A stretch of 64,000 bases of DNA from Chlorella sorokiniana. Lineage: Eukaryota > Chlorophyta > Trebouxiophyceae > Chlorellales > Chlorellaceae. The stretch lies in the NCBI GenBank assembly GCA_025917655.1, contig CP084611.1:62001-126000 (forward strand). The letters are read 5' to 3'. A model generated the notes under the pieces. The model saw only the letters and a program-made list of their open reading frames with translations, ran no database searches and was not told the origin of the DNA. Positions 11,382 through 25,600 of this stretch are shown one piece after another; the first letter of the stretch is position 1; each line of letters starts with the position of its first letter. Both the position numbers and the translations under genes were made by a program.

Positions 11382-12174
11382 GCTGCTCAAGGGTGGGTCC
11401 CGGCCAGGCTGCTGTTACAGGGTGCAAATGCGTAAACGAAGCCCAATCCTGAAAGCACACTCCTCCTAAAAAGCTGCCCGCTGCCCTCCCGGTGCTGCAG
11501 CCCCAAGTGATGTGGCCGCTGCGGTGTGTTCCAGTTGACAGACCGCTGCGCCTCTCGTGGTAAAACTTATCAGGATTTTTGCATCATGGCCATGAGCGGG
11601 GCAGCAGAGGCGATGAGCCGACTTGCAAGCAACCTGCTGGTGGAGCACACCACGGCCGCCGCCGCCGCCATATAAGCAGCACTGCAGCACGCCTGCGCAG
11701 CTCCCATCCGCTGCGCATGCAGCTGCAGCACTTGTCGCTGCTTGCCCAAGGCGCTTGATGTAAAAAGATTATAAGCCTTGAAGAAGCACACTGGGGAAGC
11801 GAGGGCGCCTGGCATGGGGGCATCTGTGATTTTCTGCCGTTCCTGCCCCGAAATCTTGTGCAGGCTGTAGCCTTACTCTTGTTATAAGCAGCAAGTCACA
11901 TATGCAGCGCGTGTCAAAATACCAAGCAAGGAAGTGTTGCCAAGTCATCGTATAATTGAGAGGATATGCTCCAGCCCAGGGCAGGGCTTATGCATACAGG
12001 CAGGCTGACTGCATGGCCGACAGCAGGTCTAGCAAATGCTCGAGCAGCACCCGCAGCCCCAGCAGAGCTGGGTGCGCTGCCCGCAGTAGCAGAGCCTGCC
12101 CGCCGTCGTGTTACTGTGCGCTCAGCCGCTGCACACAGCACGCAGCAGCGTCATGCGCGCGGATCGCCGCGCGG

Positions 12175-13838
12175 TCAGCGGCGAATGGGCGCCAGCGCGG
12201 TGCGGGGCTTCTTCAGGGGCTGCACCAGCGCCCGCGCCCCATCGAAGTCCGCCCCCGCCGCCTTGTCGCTCTCCACCCCCATCTCCTCAAAGATGTTCTC
12301 CTGCGGGAAGCAGGGCAGCAGCACGTGAGGCCGAGGGTGAGCTGCCAGGAACGGGAACCAGGGTGGGGAGGGGCAAGGCTGGTGTGGTACGCTCAAACTT
12401 CGCCAGCATGCAGCGGGTGGGCAGGGTCCCAGAGACCCCTGGCTGACGCGTCCACATTCATGCACTGGCCGCGCAAGATCGCAGGCACCGCAAGCCACAT
12501 GGGTGGCTGCGGCTGCGGCGCAGCTGAGGCGCTTCAAAGCTGACCACGGCTGCTGCTGCCACACGCGCGGCGCTGTCTGCACAGTGCAGGCTCTGCTACG
12601 CACGCAGGCGCTCGCCCGCACCTCTTTGCCCTCCATGCCCTCTGCCACACAGTCCCACACAGCCCTGAACTGGCGGCGGTGCCGCGCCCACGCCTCAAAA
12701 TAGCCTTGATAGGCCTGCAGCAGCAAATGGGTGTGTTTGGCATGGAATGCGTGTAAGGGAGGAGGGCAGAAATGTTGCAGGATGGCAATGCAGCGAGAGC
12801 CGTCATGCTAATGCTGGCATCCGTGACGCCAAGGGCAAAAGCGCTGCTTCTCAGCGTGAAGCAAGCTGAACCTGCGCTCTGGCACAGGCCCAGAGGTCTG
12901 CAGCCTGGTCAGGTCCAGGGCGCCGGCTAGGGCACCCACCCCACCTTTTCCACAGCTGCCACGTCTGCAGCCGACACGCGGCGCGCACCGCCGCTCTTCA
13001 GTGCCGCTAATTTCTCCCCCTGCGCCGCTTTTTGCTCCCCCAGCTGCTGCAGCTGCTGCCGCATCTGCTCCAGCGTCAGCACGGAACCAGCGGCGGCCAC
13101 CTCTGCAGCGGGGTGTGAGAGTCGGAGCGCAACAGAGCCGAGGGTCGAGAGCTGGGCAGGTAAAAAGGAAGAAAAGAGCGCTGCTGCGGCCACGAGGGGA
13201 AGGAAGCTGGTGCCTGCCCATGGCTGGCTGCCGCTGGCAGGACAGGGCAGCGCCGATCTTGCCCCTGACGGCACGCAGCAGCTAGAACTGATTGCACAAT
13301 GTTTGTCAACTCGCTATGCGGCCCCAGCGCCGCAGCCTACCGCGGCGCAGCGCCGCCACCGCCTCCTCTTCCGCCTTGGCCGCCTCTTGAGCCTCCCGCA
13401 GGCGCTGCTGCCTGGCCGCGCTTTCTTCTGGGGACAGCGTCGCCAGACCCTCCTGGCTGGAATAGTATATCTTCTGCTTGCCGAATTCCTTGCGCACCTG
13501 GGAAGGGGTACGGGGTGCAGGGCGGCGGGGTGGGAGACCGCACGAAAACAAGGACGGTGCGCACTGCAGCAGCGCCACCCGCCTACCAGCTTCTCCTGAG
13601 CGGAGAGGGCTTCCAGCGCCTTTTCCGCCGGCCCCTTCTTCATTCCCTTGGTGGCCAGCATGTCTGTCACGAGCTACGGTGGTGCGAGATGGGGCAGGGT
13701 GGAGCGCACAACACGGGAGAGAAAGCGGCACGGCGCAACAGGGCGGCAGCGCGGCGGCCGTCCGAGGGCACGTGCCTGCGCATTGTAGGGCCGGTTGGTG
13801 GTCCGCAAAAGTTGCAAGACCAGCTCCTCGGCGGCCAT
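12175..13838 (-). CDS. HOP2: HOP2, homologous-pairing protein 2 (PSMC3IP/TBPIP)
   Basis: Meiotic recombination accessory protein that, with MND1, stimulates DMC1/RAD51 strand exchange in the nucleus (family knowledge). Exons on the minus strand: 13838-13776 (MAAEELVLQLLRTTNRPYNA, winged-helix start), about 13670-13589 (LVTDMLATKGMKKG), about 13497-13320 (EFGKQKIYYSSQEGLATLSP, the conserved GKQKIY block, then a coiled coil), about 13101-12945 (LTLEQMRQQLQQLGEQKAAQ), about 12717-12620 (QAYQGYFEAWARHRRQFRAV) and about 12300-12175 (ENIFEEMGVESDKAAG). Block order and spacing match animal and plant HOP2. The first intron has a GC donor (13774-13775). The start at 13838 gives the usual short N-terminus. 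Upstream, ArfGAP starts divergently 231 bases away. The last exon is the source of the relic at 8935-9000. Confidence 0.92.
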
Positions 13839-14069
13839 AGCAGCGCTCCGCTCGAAAAACAAGTGATCCAAACCGGAGCTCTCACAGGTTACTGGAGGTA
13901 TAAGGGGTTCTGTGTGAACGTCGAGGTTTTGGAGCTGACATGCCAAGTGTGGCTGCTTCTATCTGCCGTATGCTGTCCCAAGCGCGCGTGTACTGGTAAG
14001 GTGTACCGGAAGCTCAGGCGGCCTCGTTTGCAAGGCGATCTGACATCGCGGGCGTGTGCAGCTTGCGCC
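13839..14069. promoter_or_regulatory. Divergent promoter region between HOP2 and ArfGAP
   Basis: The 231 bases between two outward-facing start codons must hold both 5' UTRs and, by inference, a shared or back-to-back promoter. I see no convincing TATA box. A meiotic gene and a secretory-pathway gene would share this segment. Confidence 0.55.
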
Positions 14070-17168
<3,099 letters not shown>

Positions 17169-17655
17169 GCAACCAAGGGGCAGCTGCTGGGCAGCCGCGC
17201 TGCTCAGCGTCGCTCAGCCGGCCCCAAGGCCTGACCGACATGCTGGTACAGCCTCCGTGGTCCTTGACGGGTACCCAGCAGGTGCCCTCCCGCTGACGCT
17301 CCTCCTGCCTGCGTGCTTCACGCTTTTGCTCTTCTTCCTTCCGTCCTGTCGCCACCCCGTTGGCGCAACATATCCCCGCACTGTTGTGATGCATAGGCAA
17401 GTCGAGCATTTTACAGTGATGCACAATTGGTGATGGGTGTTGTGGTACCACCATATGTTGGCAGGTCCAGCCAGAACAGGATTCAAAACAACAAGGATGG
17501 CAGCACGGCGGTCTCAGAGAGGGCACGGGTAGCAGCAAGCATTGAGGGAAACAAGGTGGCATCGAATCGGTTGGGTTGGGGGCGGCAGGCGGGGGGGCGT
17601 GTGGCCGTGTGCGCCGCAGAGCGACGGTGCCTTGGCGGCCCTGCAGCCTGCCACC
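17169..17655. other. Convergent 3' region between ArfGAP and the secreted protein gene
   Basis: Non-coding spacer between two stop codons facing each other. TTACA at 17411-17415 is TGTAA on the minus strand, 241 bases past the minus-strand gene's stop, and is the likely poly(A) signal of that gene. No TGTAA on the plus strand was found for ArfGAP. Confidence 0.5.
17411..17415 (-). terminator. Candidate poly(A) signal (TGTAA)
   Basis: TGTAA on the minus strand, 241 bases beyond the stop codon of the secreted Cys-rich protein gene. TGTAA is the usual poly(A) signal of chlorophyte algae. Confidence 0.5.
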
Positions 17656-20600
17656 TCACGGAGCAAGCTCATCCCACTCCAGGGTGCTGGGCAGGATGAC
17701 GAGGTTCTCTGCTGCCAGTGCGCCCGCAAAGTCCACGCCCGCCGTGCGGCTGCCCAGCAGGCGCCCGTTGCGGCCGTAGAGGTCGACGTAGCCGCCGGGG
17801 AACACCTCGTTGGGGAAGATGCTGCCGGGCTCCACGCGGCGGGTCAGGGAGCGATGGCCGTTGAACTTGAGCAGGATCTGCGGAGCAGGAAAGTGGGAGG
17901 GCAGGGCGTGAGGGGGCGACTGTGCAGGGTTTGGTGCGTCAGCAGGTAATTGGGGCGTTGCGTTGTTGTTTCGTCGTGGGTGGGTGAGGGTGGGGTGTGG
18001 GGGAGCGGCGGCGCCAGGCTGGGGCCGGCATGCGCCACACCGGGGCCCCAGGCAGCCTCCCGCAATGGTGCTGGAGGGTCAGCCGGGTGTCCATGAGGCT
18101 TTAAAGGCCCGGGCTTCCCAGTGGGACCCTGGCCTTCCCGCCCAGCAGGCAGCACGGCCCACCTTCTTTCCAGAGTTGTTCACTATCGTCAGCTGCGACA
18201 TCTGGGCGGCCTCGGGAGCATCCGAAGCCACCACGTTTTGAACAGAAAGCACACCTGCGGGCAGCAGCGGCGGCAGGAGCGCGCGTCGGTGGGGCCGCCG
18301 CATGCAATTGGAACCGTTGCAGCGCTGCGGTGCGATCAACGGCGCGCAGCCTCTGTGAGTGCAGTGGTTTTTGACGTGGTGGTGGTGTGGTCCGGGGGAA
18401 GGGGGCGGGCAGAGGCCGGGGGTGGCAAACCCACCGTGTCTTGCGCCTTGGGGAAGGCATAGTACGCCGTCTTGCTTATCTGCGTGGCGGTGGAAGGCAC
18501 CCGCTCCTCAGCCTCGACCACGCACAGGCCAGCATGCGGCCGCAGGGTGCGTGCCTGCGGCTGGGGACACCCACTGCGCCTGCATACGAGGCAGCAGGAG
18601 CTGCCGCTGCCTGCCCCTCGCCCGCTGCCTGCCCCTCTGCCGCTGCCGCCCGCTGCACACTCACCCGCTGGCGTGAGAACATGTCGACGAAGGTGAGGTT
18701 GACCGAGGCGCGGGTAGCTGACAGGAAGTTGACGGCCAGCCAGAAGGTGGTGTTGGTGTTGCCGCCCACCACCAGGTCGGGTCGCCAGACAGCCCAATCC
18801 ACGACGCAAACGACATCTCCAGGTTGTTGTCGGTCGGATCCGCCCGCTCATAGTTCGACGAGTACCATGTCACCTGCAGGCGGCAACAGCGCGCGCGTGT
18901 GTGCGGTGGCGGTGGCGAAGCGGGTTGTGGGCGGGTCGCCGCCGCCGCCGCTGCGTGCTTCCTCAAACCCATGGCGCTGGAGGCAAAAGAGCAGCAAATG
19001 GATCAAAGGCGGGAGCGCGTCCTCTGCTTTCTTTCCTCCGTCAGACTGGAGGAAGCCAAGCCTTGACAGCCTTGCTACTGCTGCCTCAAGTGAACACCGG
19101 CCCCATGCCCACCTGCATTTCGCCGCGGCCGCCGTATGTGGGCTCCATGCTGGGTGCGTTGTTCAGGCCCACGCCGCAGTTGCCAAACTCCGACACCGGC
19201 CAGACGTTGGTGGGGTCCAGGGTGTCCATGCCGCGGAAAGCCTGCAGGCAAGGGGAAAGGGTATAGTGTGTGTGTGTGTGTGTGTGTGTGTGTACAGGAG
19301 CGGTGTAGGGAAGTGATGACGCGTGCAGCGAACTGAGGGAGTGGAGCTGGGCTGGGAAGAAGGTGCCCGCGAGAGCTCAGACCCTGGCTGTGGCTACAAA
19401 GCGGGCCTGGAGCCAGGACCAGCAGCATCGCTATCGCTAAGCCCGACGGCTTCTGTCCGCCGCGCCGACACACACATGCATGTTGTAAGCTAAGCCAACT
19501 AGGCGCCACACGCGCCCCTTTCCCCAACCAACCTCAACTCCACGCCCACTCACAGCCCCAATGCCCAGAACCCCTCCCCTACACACATGCACCAGCACTG
19601 GCAGCTTGCACTCACCACAGCCTTTGCAGGGTCTGTGCTGTTCTTGCACGCGTACACGGCGGCACCGGAAGGCGTGGTGACGCCCGGCATGGGTGTGCGC
19701 AGCTTCAGCCCGTCGATGGGGCAGCTGACGCAGCCGGCGGCGCCGCACAGGCCGGTGGGGCATCCCTCACAGCGCACGCAGCGTGCAGCCGAGGGAACCA
19801 ACGGGTTCTTGGCGCGGAAGTGGCCGGCCGCGCTGCGGGGGGTGGGGTGGGGTGGTGGGTGGGGGCATATTTCAATCGTTAATTCCGCCTGTGCCCAGCA
19901 CCGGGCAATGCTCAAGGCGTCGACGGCAACAGCTGCGGGCGGGCAGGCTCGAACATCAGCAGGCTGCTCCGCAGCTGCCTGAACACAGTTCCGCGTGTGT
20001 GTTGTTCCGATCGTTGAGTTGACGCGTGGGTTTCTGTATTCCTCCCGGGGCTCACCACTGAGAGCAGCCGCCGACCGGGTCGCACTGTGTGGTGCCTATC
20101 TCGGGGTCGCCGATCTTGAGGCAGCTGGGGTAGTAGCTGCACCGCAGGGAAGGGGAAGGGACACCCAATCAAGGCGGTGAGCCACAGCAGAGCGTGTGCT
20201 GTTGGGGAGGCTCTCGTGCAGACGGTCCAGCTTGCGGCAGGAACCGCGAGGCAGCAGCAGAGGGAAGCCGCTGACACGGGGCACGGCACGCGAGGCAGGC
20301 ATTTAAAAAGCCTGGGCACACACGCACGCACACAAGCAGGGGGTAGGCAGAACGGCGGGGCTCGCCTGTACAGGAACGGATTCTGCGGTATGCCCAGCCC
20401 CATGTCGTCGCAGTACTCGGTGATGCAATACTTGGCGTCCGTAGTGGCGGAAGAGCTGGCCATGAGCATGGGGGCCGTGAACTCCAGACACTGGGAGCAG
20501 CCTCCCGGCGATGTGCATTTGTCGAACTGGGGGCGGGGGGGGACAACGTGGCGTGGTGGACGGCTGGGCGGGGCGCGCGACGGGGCCGACCGGTTTGGGT

Positions 20601-22409
20601 GGCTGTGTGGGTGGAAGTGGCAGCGGTGCAGAGCTGGCGGCGCATCCAGAGGGACCACAGGCAAGAGGCAGCCACGCATGCGCCCATGAGCAGCAGAGGT
20701 TGGCTGCGGGGCCCCCACCTCGCACAGGCCGCAGGAGGAGCAGGTGAAGGGGACGCCGGGCGTCTTCTCGTACTGGAACTGCGCAGAGGGGTCTGGCTGC
20801 TTGAAGGAGTCTCCGCTGCACGTGGCGCAGCCCGCGCCGCCGCCGTGCAGCCGCCGCACGCGACCGAACCGTCCTGCGGGGGGGCAGAACCGGCAGGGGG
20901 AGTGATGGGGGCGTGTGGGGGAGGTGCGTGCGTGCCCAGGCCGGCGGCCCGACACTCACAGCCCCATCGACTGCCGCCGCCGCCGCCGCTGCCGCTGCTG
21001 TGCCGACCGGTAGACGCGCTGCGGCGAGCAGGGCCGCCGCGTGTCGGGGGCACCACAAGCGCCCACGGGCGGGTGGGAGGGGAGGGGCGGGCGGGCAGAG
21101 CCGCGAGAGGATTCTGGCCCCCACACCCCCCGCGCACACCCACCTCCAGCTTGGCGCCGGTGTTGAAGAGATGCTGGCAGACGCCGTCACAGAACGGGTC
21201 GCTGCGGAACTGGCCCGTGGCCACCTCAAACCAGCCTGAGGAGGCGTCCAGGGTGGAGTAGGCGTCGCAGGCGGTACAGGAGTACGTGTCATTGGCGTTG
21301 GGCGCTGCGACGGGTGGGGAGGAGGGTGTGGGTGCGTGGGTGGGTGGGTTTGAGGGCTTCGATTGTGTGCCTGGGGGAGAGTATCTGACGTTGCAGTGTG
21401 ATTTCTGTTCGTGACTGGGAAGTGGAGGGGGCCAGCACACAGGGAGGAGGCGGGTGGCGCAGCGGCAAAGGCATGAAAGGGCGGCAGGACCAGCGAGCAC
21501 GGGCACGAACCAGGCAGGGGGCACCTGCCCCTGCCCGCCCTGCAGGCTTGGATGAGGGCGCGCAGGCAAGGTCCCCGCCCTAACCCACCGCAGGCGGTGC
21601 ACTGGGGATGCTCTGGGTGCACTGGGCAGCCAAGGAAGTGCTGCAAGCGGTGGCAAGGGGCGCAGATTGTGAGCAAGCTGCGGATGTTGACCAAGGACAC
21701 CAATTGGCACAGAAGGACTCAGGGAGACTGTTCCATGGTGATCGCACCTTGGAGGCGGCGGCTTTGGGCGAGGCGGTGGCGGGCGCGGCTTGGGGCTGGG
21801 CGGCTTTGGCTTGGGCCGCGGCGGCGGTGGCCGAGGCTTGGGGCGGGGCGGCGGTGGCCGAGGCTTGGGGCGGGGCGGCGGTGGCCGAGGCTTGGGGCGG
21901 GGCGGCGGTGGCCGAGGCTTGGGGCGGGGCGGCGGTGGCCGCGGCTTCGGACGGGGCGGCGGGGGCGGGGCTTGGGGCGGGGCGGCGGTGGCCGCGGCTT
22001 CGGGACGGGGAGGGCGGGGCCGGGGGCGCGGTGGGGGGCCTTGATTGACCTGCAGCCCAGGAGCGGCGGTGTTGGTGGGCAGGCGGCAGCACTTGGGAGC
22101 AGCAGCGGCGGCGGCGGCTGTAAGCCAGCTCGTGCCGCGGCTATCGGGGCGCCAACGTCCGATGTCGAGACCCCGCAGCAGGTTGTCATGACCCCAAAGT
22201 CCCGGTGCCGGCCCGATTATGGATCGAGGCTCAATGGCAGGGATGCCTCAAAGGCAGCAACTGAGGGTTCCGGAAGCCTGCGACGATACGCAGCATTTTT
22301 GGGAACTATTGGACACGCGACCTGGACGTTCCTCACCCGCACAAGGTGTGGGGACGCTGGCGAGCGCTAGGCCCGCCAGGGCCACAGCCAGCAGCGACAA
22401 GAGTTTCAT
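17656..22409 (-). CDS. Secreted Cys-rich protein with Ala/Pro repeat linker, family not recognised
   Basis: Starts at 22407-22409 with a clear signal peptide, MKLLSLLAVALAGLALASVP. Splicing across the next intron (donor after 22334, acceptor near 22050) selects the reading frame that runs GQSRPPTAPPAPPSPSRSRG and then about five ATAAPPQAS-type repeats, ending at AAASK near 21745. Cys-rich exons follow: about 21600-21650 (HFLGCPVHPEHPQCTAC), 21142-21305 (NDTYSCTACDAYSTL, FCDGVCQHLFNTGAKL), 20725-20880 (GCATCSGDSFKQPDPS, FTCSSCGLC), 20362-20530 (FDKCTSPGGCSQCLEFTAPM), 20057-20135, 19610-19835 (CVRCEGCPTGLCGAAGCVSC), 19095-19240. The C-terminal third (18875-17656) is Cys-poor and beta-rich-looking (NTNTTFWLAVNFLSATRASV). 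Stop 17656-17658. Likely an extracellular matrix or cell-wall protein (inference). One-base slips near 18779-18781 and 20840. Confidence 0.75.
19267..19294. repeat. (TG)n microsatellite in an intron
   Basis: About 14 TG dinucleotides in an intron of the secreted Cys-rich protein gene. Confidence 0.9.
21800..22010 (-). repeat. 30-base tandem repeat encoding the Ala/Pro linker
   Basis: A 30-base unit, GGCGGCGGTGGCCGAGGCTT plus GGGGCGGGGC on the plus strand, occurs four times in perfect or near-perfect array and more loosely at both ends. Because 30 is a multiple of three, every frame stays open: the coding frame reads ATAAPPQAS repeats, while the other minus frames read PPPRPKPR and GHRRPAPSL. 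The flanking splice sites favour the Ala frame. Confidence 0.9.
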
Positions 22410-22629
22410 GCCGTCGTTGCGATTCAGACAATGCCGCAAGTTGGCCAACAGTGGCCGATTTGACCCTCACCCGGCCCGCGACCGGAGGCCGCTGTCCAAC
22501 TGGCAGCGCTTCAGGAGCCGCCTCTAGAAATGTTTGGCTTTGGCAAACGGCCCGGTTGTGCGGCCGTGTGCAGCATTTATCGGCTCGGAACCCGCCGTCG
22601 ACGCTCCCGGGAGGCCCGGCTGCAAACTC
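22410..22629. other. Spacer between Furry-like stop and secreted protein start
   Basis: 220 bases between two minus-strand genes in tandem. It holds the 5' UTR and promoter of the secreted protein gene and the 3' UTR of the Furry-like gene; no signal stands out. Confidence 0.4.
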
Positions 22630-25600
22630 CTACCGCTCAGTATCCGTTGCCGCAACCGCACCGAATGGCCACATATGGGCTCTCCACTCCTCAAATGGTA
22701 CACATGGCCAGGGGTTACGCTCCTCAGAACGCAAGCAACGCTTGGTCAGGGCAGGAAGGGCAGGAAGGAGTCGCGGCTCACATGGCCGCCGCCGCGGTCG
22801 CCGCCCCCACAGCAGCTGCGCGGAGCCGGGACACGCACGCACGACGCGCTCCAGCGCCTCGGAGCACACCCGGTTGCTGCTGCCCAGGTCGTCCATGCAC
22901 TGCGGCCACTCCAGCGGCGGCGGCTCCTCCTCGCGTGCCGCGTCGCCGCCGCCGCCGCCCTCGCTGCCGCCCTCGCCATCGCCCTCGCTGCCGCTGCGGC
23001 TGGGTGGCGAGGCTTGCGAGGCGGCCTCTCCTGCACGCAGCGCGGCCGCAGCAGCTCAGCCCTGTGCCGGCACGCACTCCTGCCTTTGCCATCAAGTGGC
23101 GCCGCCCTACCGCCTTGCATTCCCCCAGCTGACCTCCCACACATCCCCCCCCCCGAACCTCACACACATCCGCCCCCAGCCGAACCTCACACACATCCCC
23201 CTGCCAGCTGAACCTCCCACACATCCCCCCCCGCCAGCCCACCCTGGAAGGTCAGCATGGCCCGCAGCGCGCCCAGCGCAGCGCCGCTCAGCGGCCCCGC
23301 CAGGTGGGCCGACAGCTGGCCGATGAAGCGCGGGTCGGCGGCGGGCCATGCAGAGGGGCCCAGGTCCAGGCCAGGAACCTGCGTTGAGTTGATAGGTAGG
23401 CTTATACCTTTATTTAGACCTTTATAGGTACCTTGGTAGGTAGCGTCAGGCAGGCGGCGGCAGCAGTCAGCCTCGAAACTGTGCCGCTTGCCGCCCAGGA
23501 CGCCAGCGACGGCACGGCAAGCTCCCCCGCCCAGCCATTTTGAACGTGGTGCCTGGGTGCAGCGTGCACTTGCCTGGAAAACGGTCTGTATGCAGGTGAG
23601 GGCGGCGGCCTGGGTGGCCTCGTCGCCTCGCTGCGCCGCCTCTGCCAGCCGCTGCAGCACCAGGCGCGAATAGGCGGGGAAGAGAGCGGCGCAGAGGGCC
23701 TGCGGCGGGAGGGTGACAGCAGAACATAAACACGTTTGTTTCGAGCGGCTGCCGTTGGCCAGGCGGAGTGAAATGACGCCGGGAGGGGCGGCAGCAGGCA
23801 CCGCAGAGGCCGAGGGGGAAGAAAACGTGAGTGGGAAGATGATGCAAAAGGGCCGCGGAACACGAGTGGGGTAGGAGGCAGGGCGGCATGCACGGAGCGC
23901 ACCGTGCACAGCGGGAGCAGCCACTGCTCCGGCTCCTCGCCGGCGCCCGCCATGCCCGACAGGGCGGCGAGCGCGGCGGCGAGCCCCGGCCAGCCGAGCG
24001 CGGGGCGGCGCGGGAGGAAGCTTCCAGGAAGCTCTCCACCACGCCCTCGGGGCCAACGTCTTTCAGGTGCACGCAGAGCCAGGGCAGGGTGGCCCCCAGG
24101 GCGATGGCCATGCCCGCCCGTACATCCCCCAACACCGCCTCAATTGGCGCCGACACGCCGGGCAGACCCGGCGCCGCCGCTGTCGCCATCATCCCCAAAA
24201 CTGCCGCCGCCATCCGCTGCCCCCAGCACCAGCCCTTCGGAGAGGCTGAGGCAGCTGAAGAGGTCGGCTCCGCCGGCGCCCCCCCGCCGCCGCGCGTCGC
24301 CGCTGCTCCTGCCGCCGTCGCCGCCCCCAGCCGCGTTGTTGGCGCGCTGCGCGGCGGCGTCGCCCTCCGCGCGGGCCACCTGCTCTGCCAGCGCCGCCAG
24401 CAGCTCCAGCGCCAGCAGCTGCGTCTCCGGCTGGAACAGCGCCTTCACAACCAGCTGCTGCAGGGCCAGCCAGGGCCCCAGCGCCTCCTCCACTTCCGCC
24501 TCGGCGCCACCCCCCAGCAGACCCTGCCCCACCGGCCATACGCCGCCGCCCCCCCGCTGTGCCCTGCCCCCATCGCCAGCGCATCCTCCTGCACGGCTGC
24601 CCTGCCGCCGAGCGTGCCGCCGAGGGTGCCGCCGATGTGGCCGCCGACAAACTCCAACCCGCCCGCACCGTCTTCCGGCAGTGGCAGCATGGCCAGCATC
24701 GTGCTCTGCACCACCGGATCGTTGAGGTCCACCGCCGCCAGCAGCTGCGAGGTGGAAAGAAACAGCAGAAGGAGCAGCGTGGCGCGATGCCCACGAGCAG
24801 GGCGAGGCAGTGCGAGTTGGTGGGAGGGTCGCGCGCGGCGGCACTGGGGCTGCGAGCTCGCACTGGCCCAACCTCACACCCACACCCATAGACACACACC
24901 CCATCCCCCCCCATCCCCCGACCCCCATTCACCCACACCCATACCCACACACATACCCACCTGCAGCAGCAGGTGCATGGCCAGCTCCACCACGCGAACC
25001 ACGCTGCTCTGAAGCAACGCCACGCACGCCAGCAGCAGCTGCGGGTGCAGCAGCGCCTTGGCCGGGTCCGCCAGCAGCCCCGCCAGCAGCGCCCGCAGCG
25101 AGCACAGCACCTCCACCGCGGTGTCCAGCGCCCGCCCGTCGCCGCCCGCGCCCCGCCGCGGCGCCAGGCACTTGTGCAGCGCGGCCAGCATGGCGGCGGC
25201 GGAGGGCGCCCAGCGCGGGCGCAGCGCGCAGAAGGCCTGGTGGGAGCGGGAGGCGGCGTGGCGCGAGGCGGCGCCGCAGGCCCAGCGCAGCGCCTCCGCG
25301 CACCAGCGGTCACGCAGCTCGCGGTCAAACACAAAGCACTCGGTGACTGCGGGTGTGTAGGGGAAGGGTGCAGTGGTTGGGGGTGTGGATGGGGGCGTTG
25401 TGGTGTATGGGTGTGGGTGGGGAGGGGGATGGAGGGGGATCTGAGAGCTGGTGAGTCACTAAGAGGATGAGGGTATGCGCATGTTGGTGGCATGCGCGTA
25501 TGAAGGGTATGTTCAAGAGAAGATATGAGAGAGCAACGCATGCAGACCCGATGAGGGGCGGCTTGGCGAGCAGCAAACATGAGAAGCAGCAAAGGCTGCA

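Larger units (their letters stand above)
9554..11700 (+). pseudogene. Decayed, rearranged copy of the unrecognised gene
   Basis: Recognisable homologous blocks in the same order as the left copy: near 10009-10090 (KMVMVVGDMLNDMRDVRRST against KMIMMAGAVQSELQHVRKSA), 10155-10520 (WASLLGMTRQALEHPSALDR, repeated), 10650-10710 (ATFGEVLREAVARCFRQTPA), 10995-11130 (VIDGWVNDLDP and LLVAKVVERMKPLLHQQ), 11265-11395 (GLQGDQAMAVGLLKAALEGG) and 11584-11680 (MSGAAEAMSRLASNLLVEHT). The stretch corresponding to about 7145-8390 is missing. Frames between blocks are inconsistent and an in-frame stop follows AAAAAI near 11674, so it is unlikely to make the parental protein. A possible extra exon near 9554-9634 (VDYMVAHDARRFGPRYHLSD) has no obvious partner in the left copy. 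Confidence 0.7.
9008..12240 (+). repeat. Tandem duplication unit, right copy
   Basis: Second copy of the unit described at 4620-9007, about 1.1 kb shorter. It lacks the counterpart of left-copy exons from about 7145 to 8390 and has gained a triplicated block and two inverted repeats. Its right end runs into the living HOP2 gene (stop at 12175-12177). Confidence 0.72.

Noticed and set aside
21719-22189. Pro-rich PPPRPKPR frame as a hydroxyproline-rich extensin-like protein
   Set aside because: It is an alternate frame of a 30-base repeat; the donor at about 22334, the acceptor at about 22050 and the donor at about 21745 link in phase only with the Ala-rich frame after the signal peptide.
22346-23326. 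Long plus-strand frame over the Furry-like 3' end
   Set aside because: Shadow of GC-rich minus-strand exons and C-rich intronic repeats; no conserved motif.
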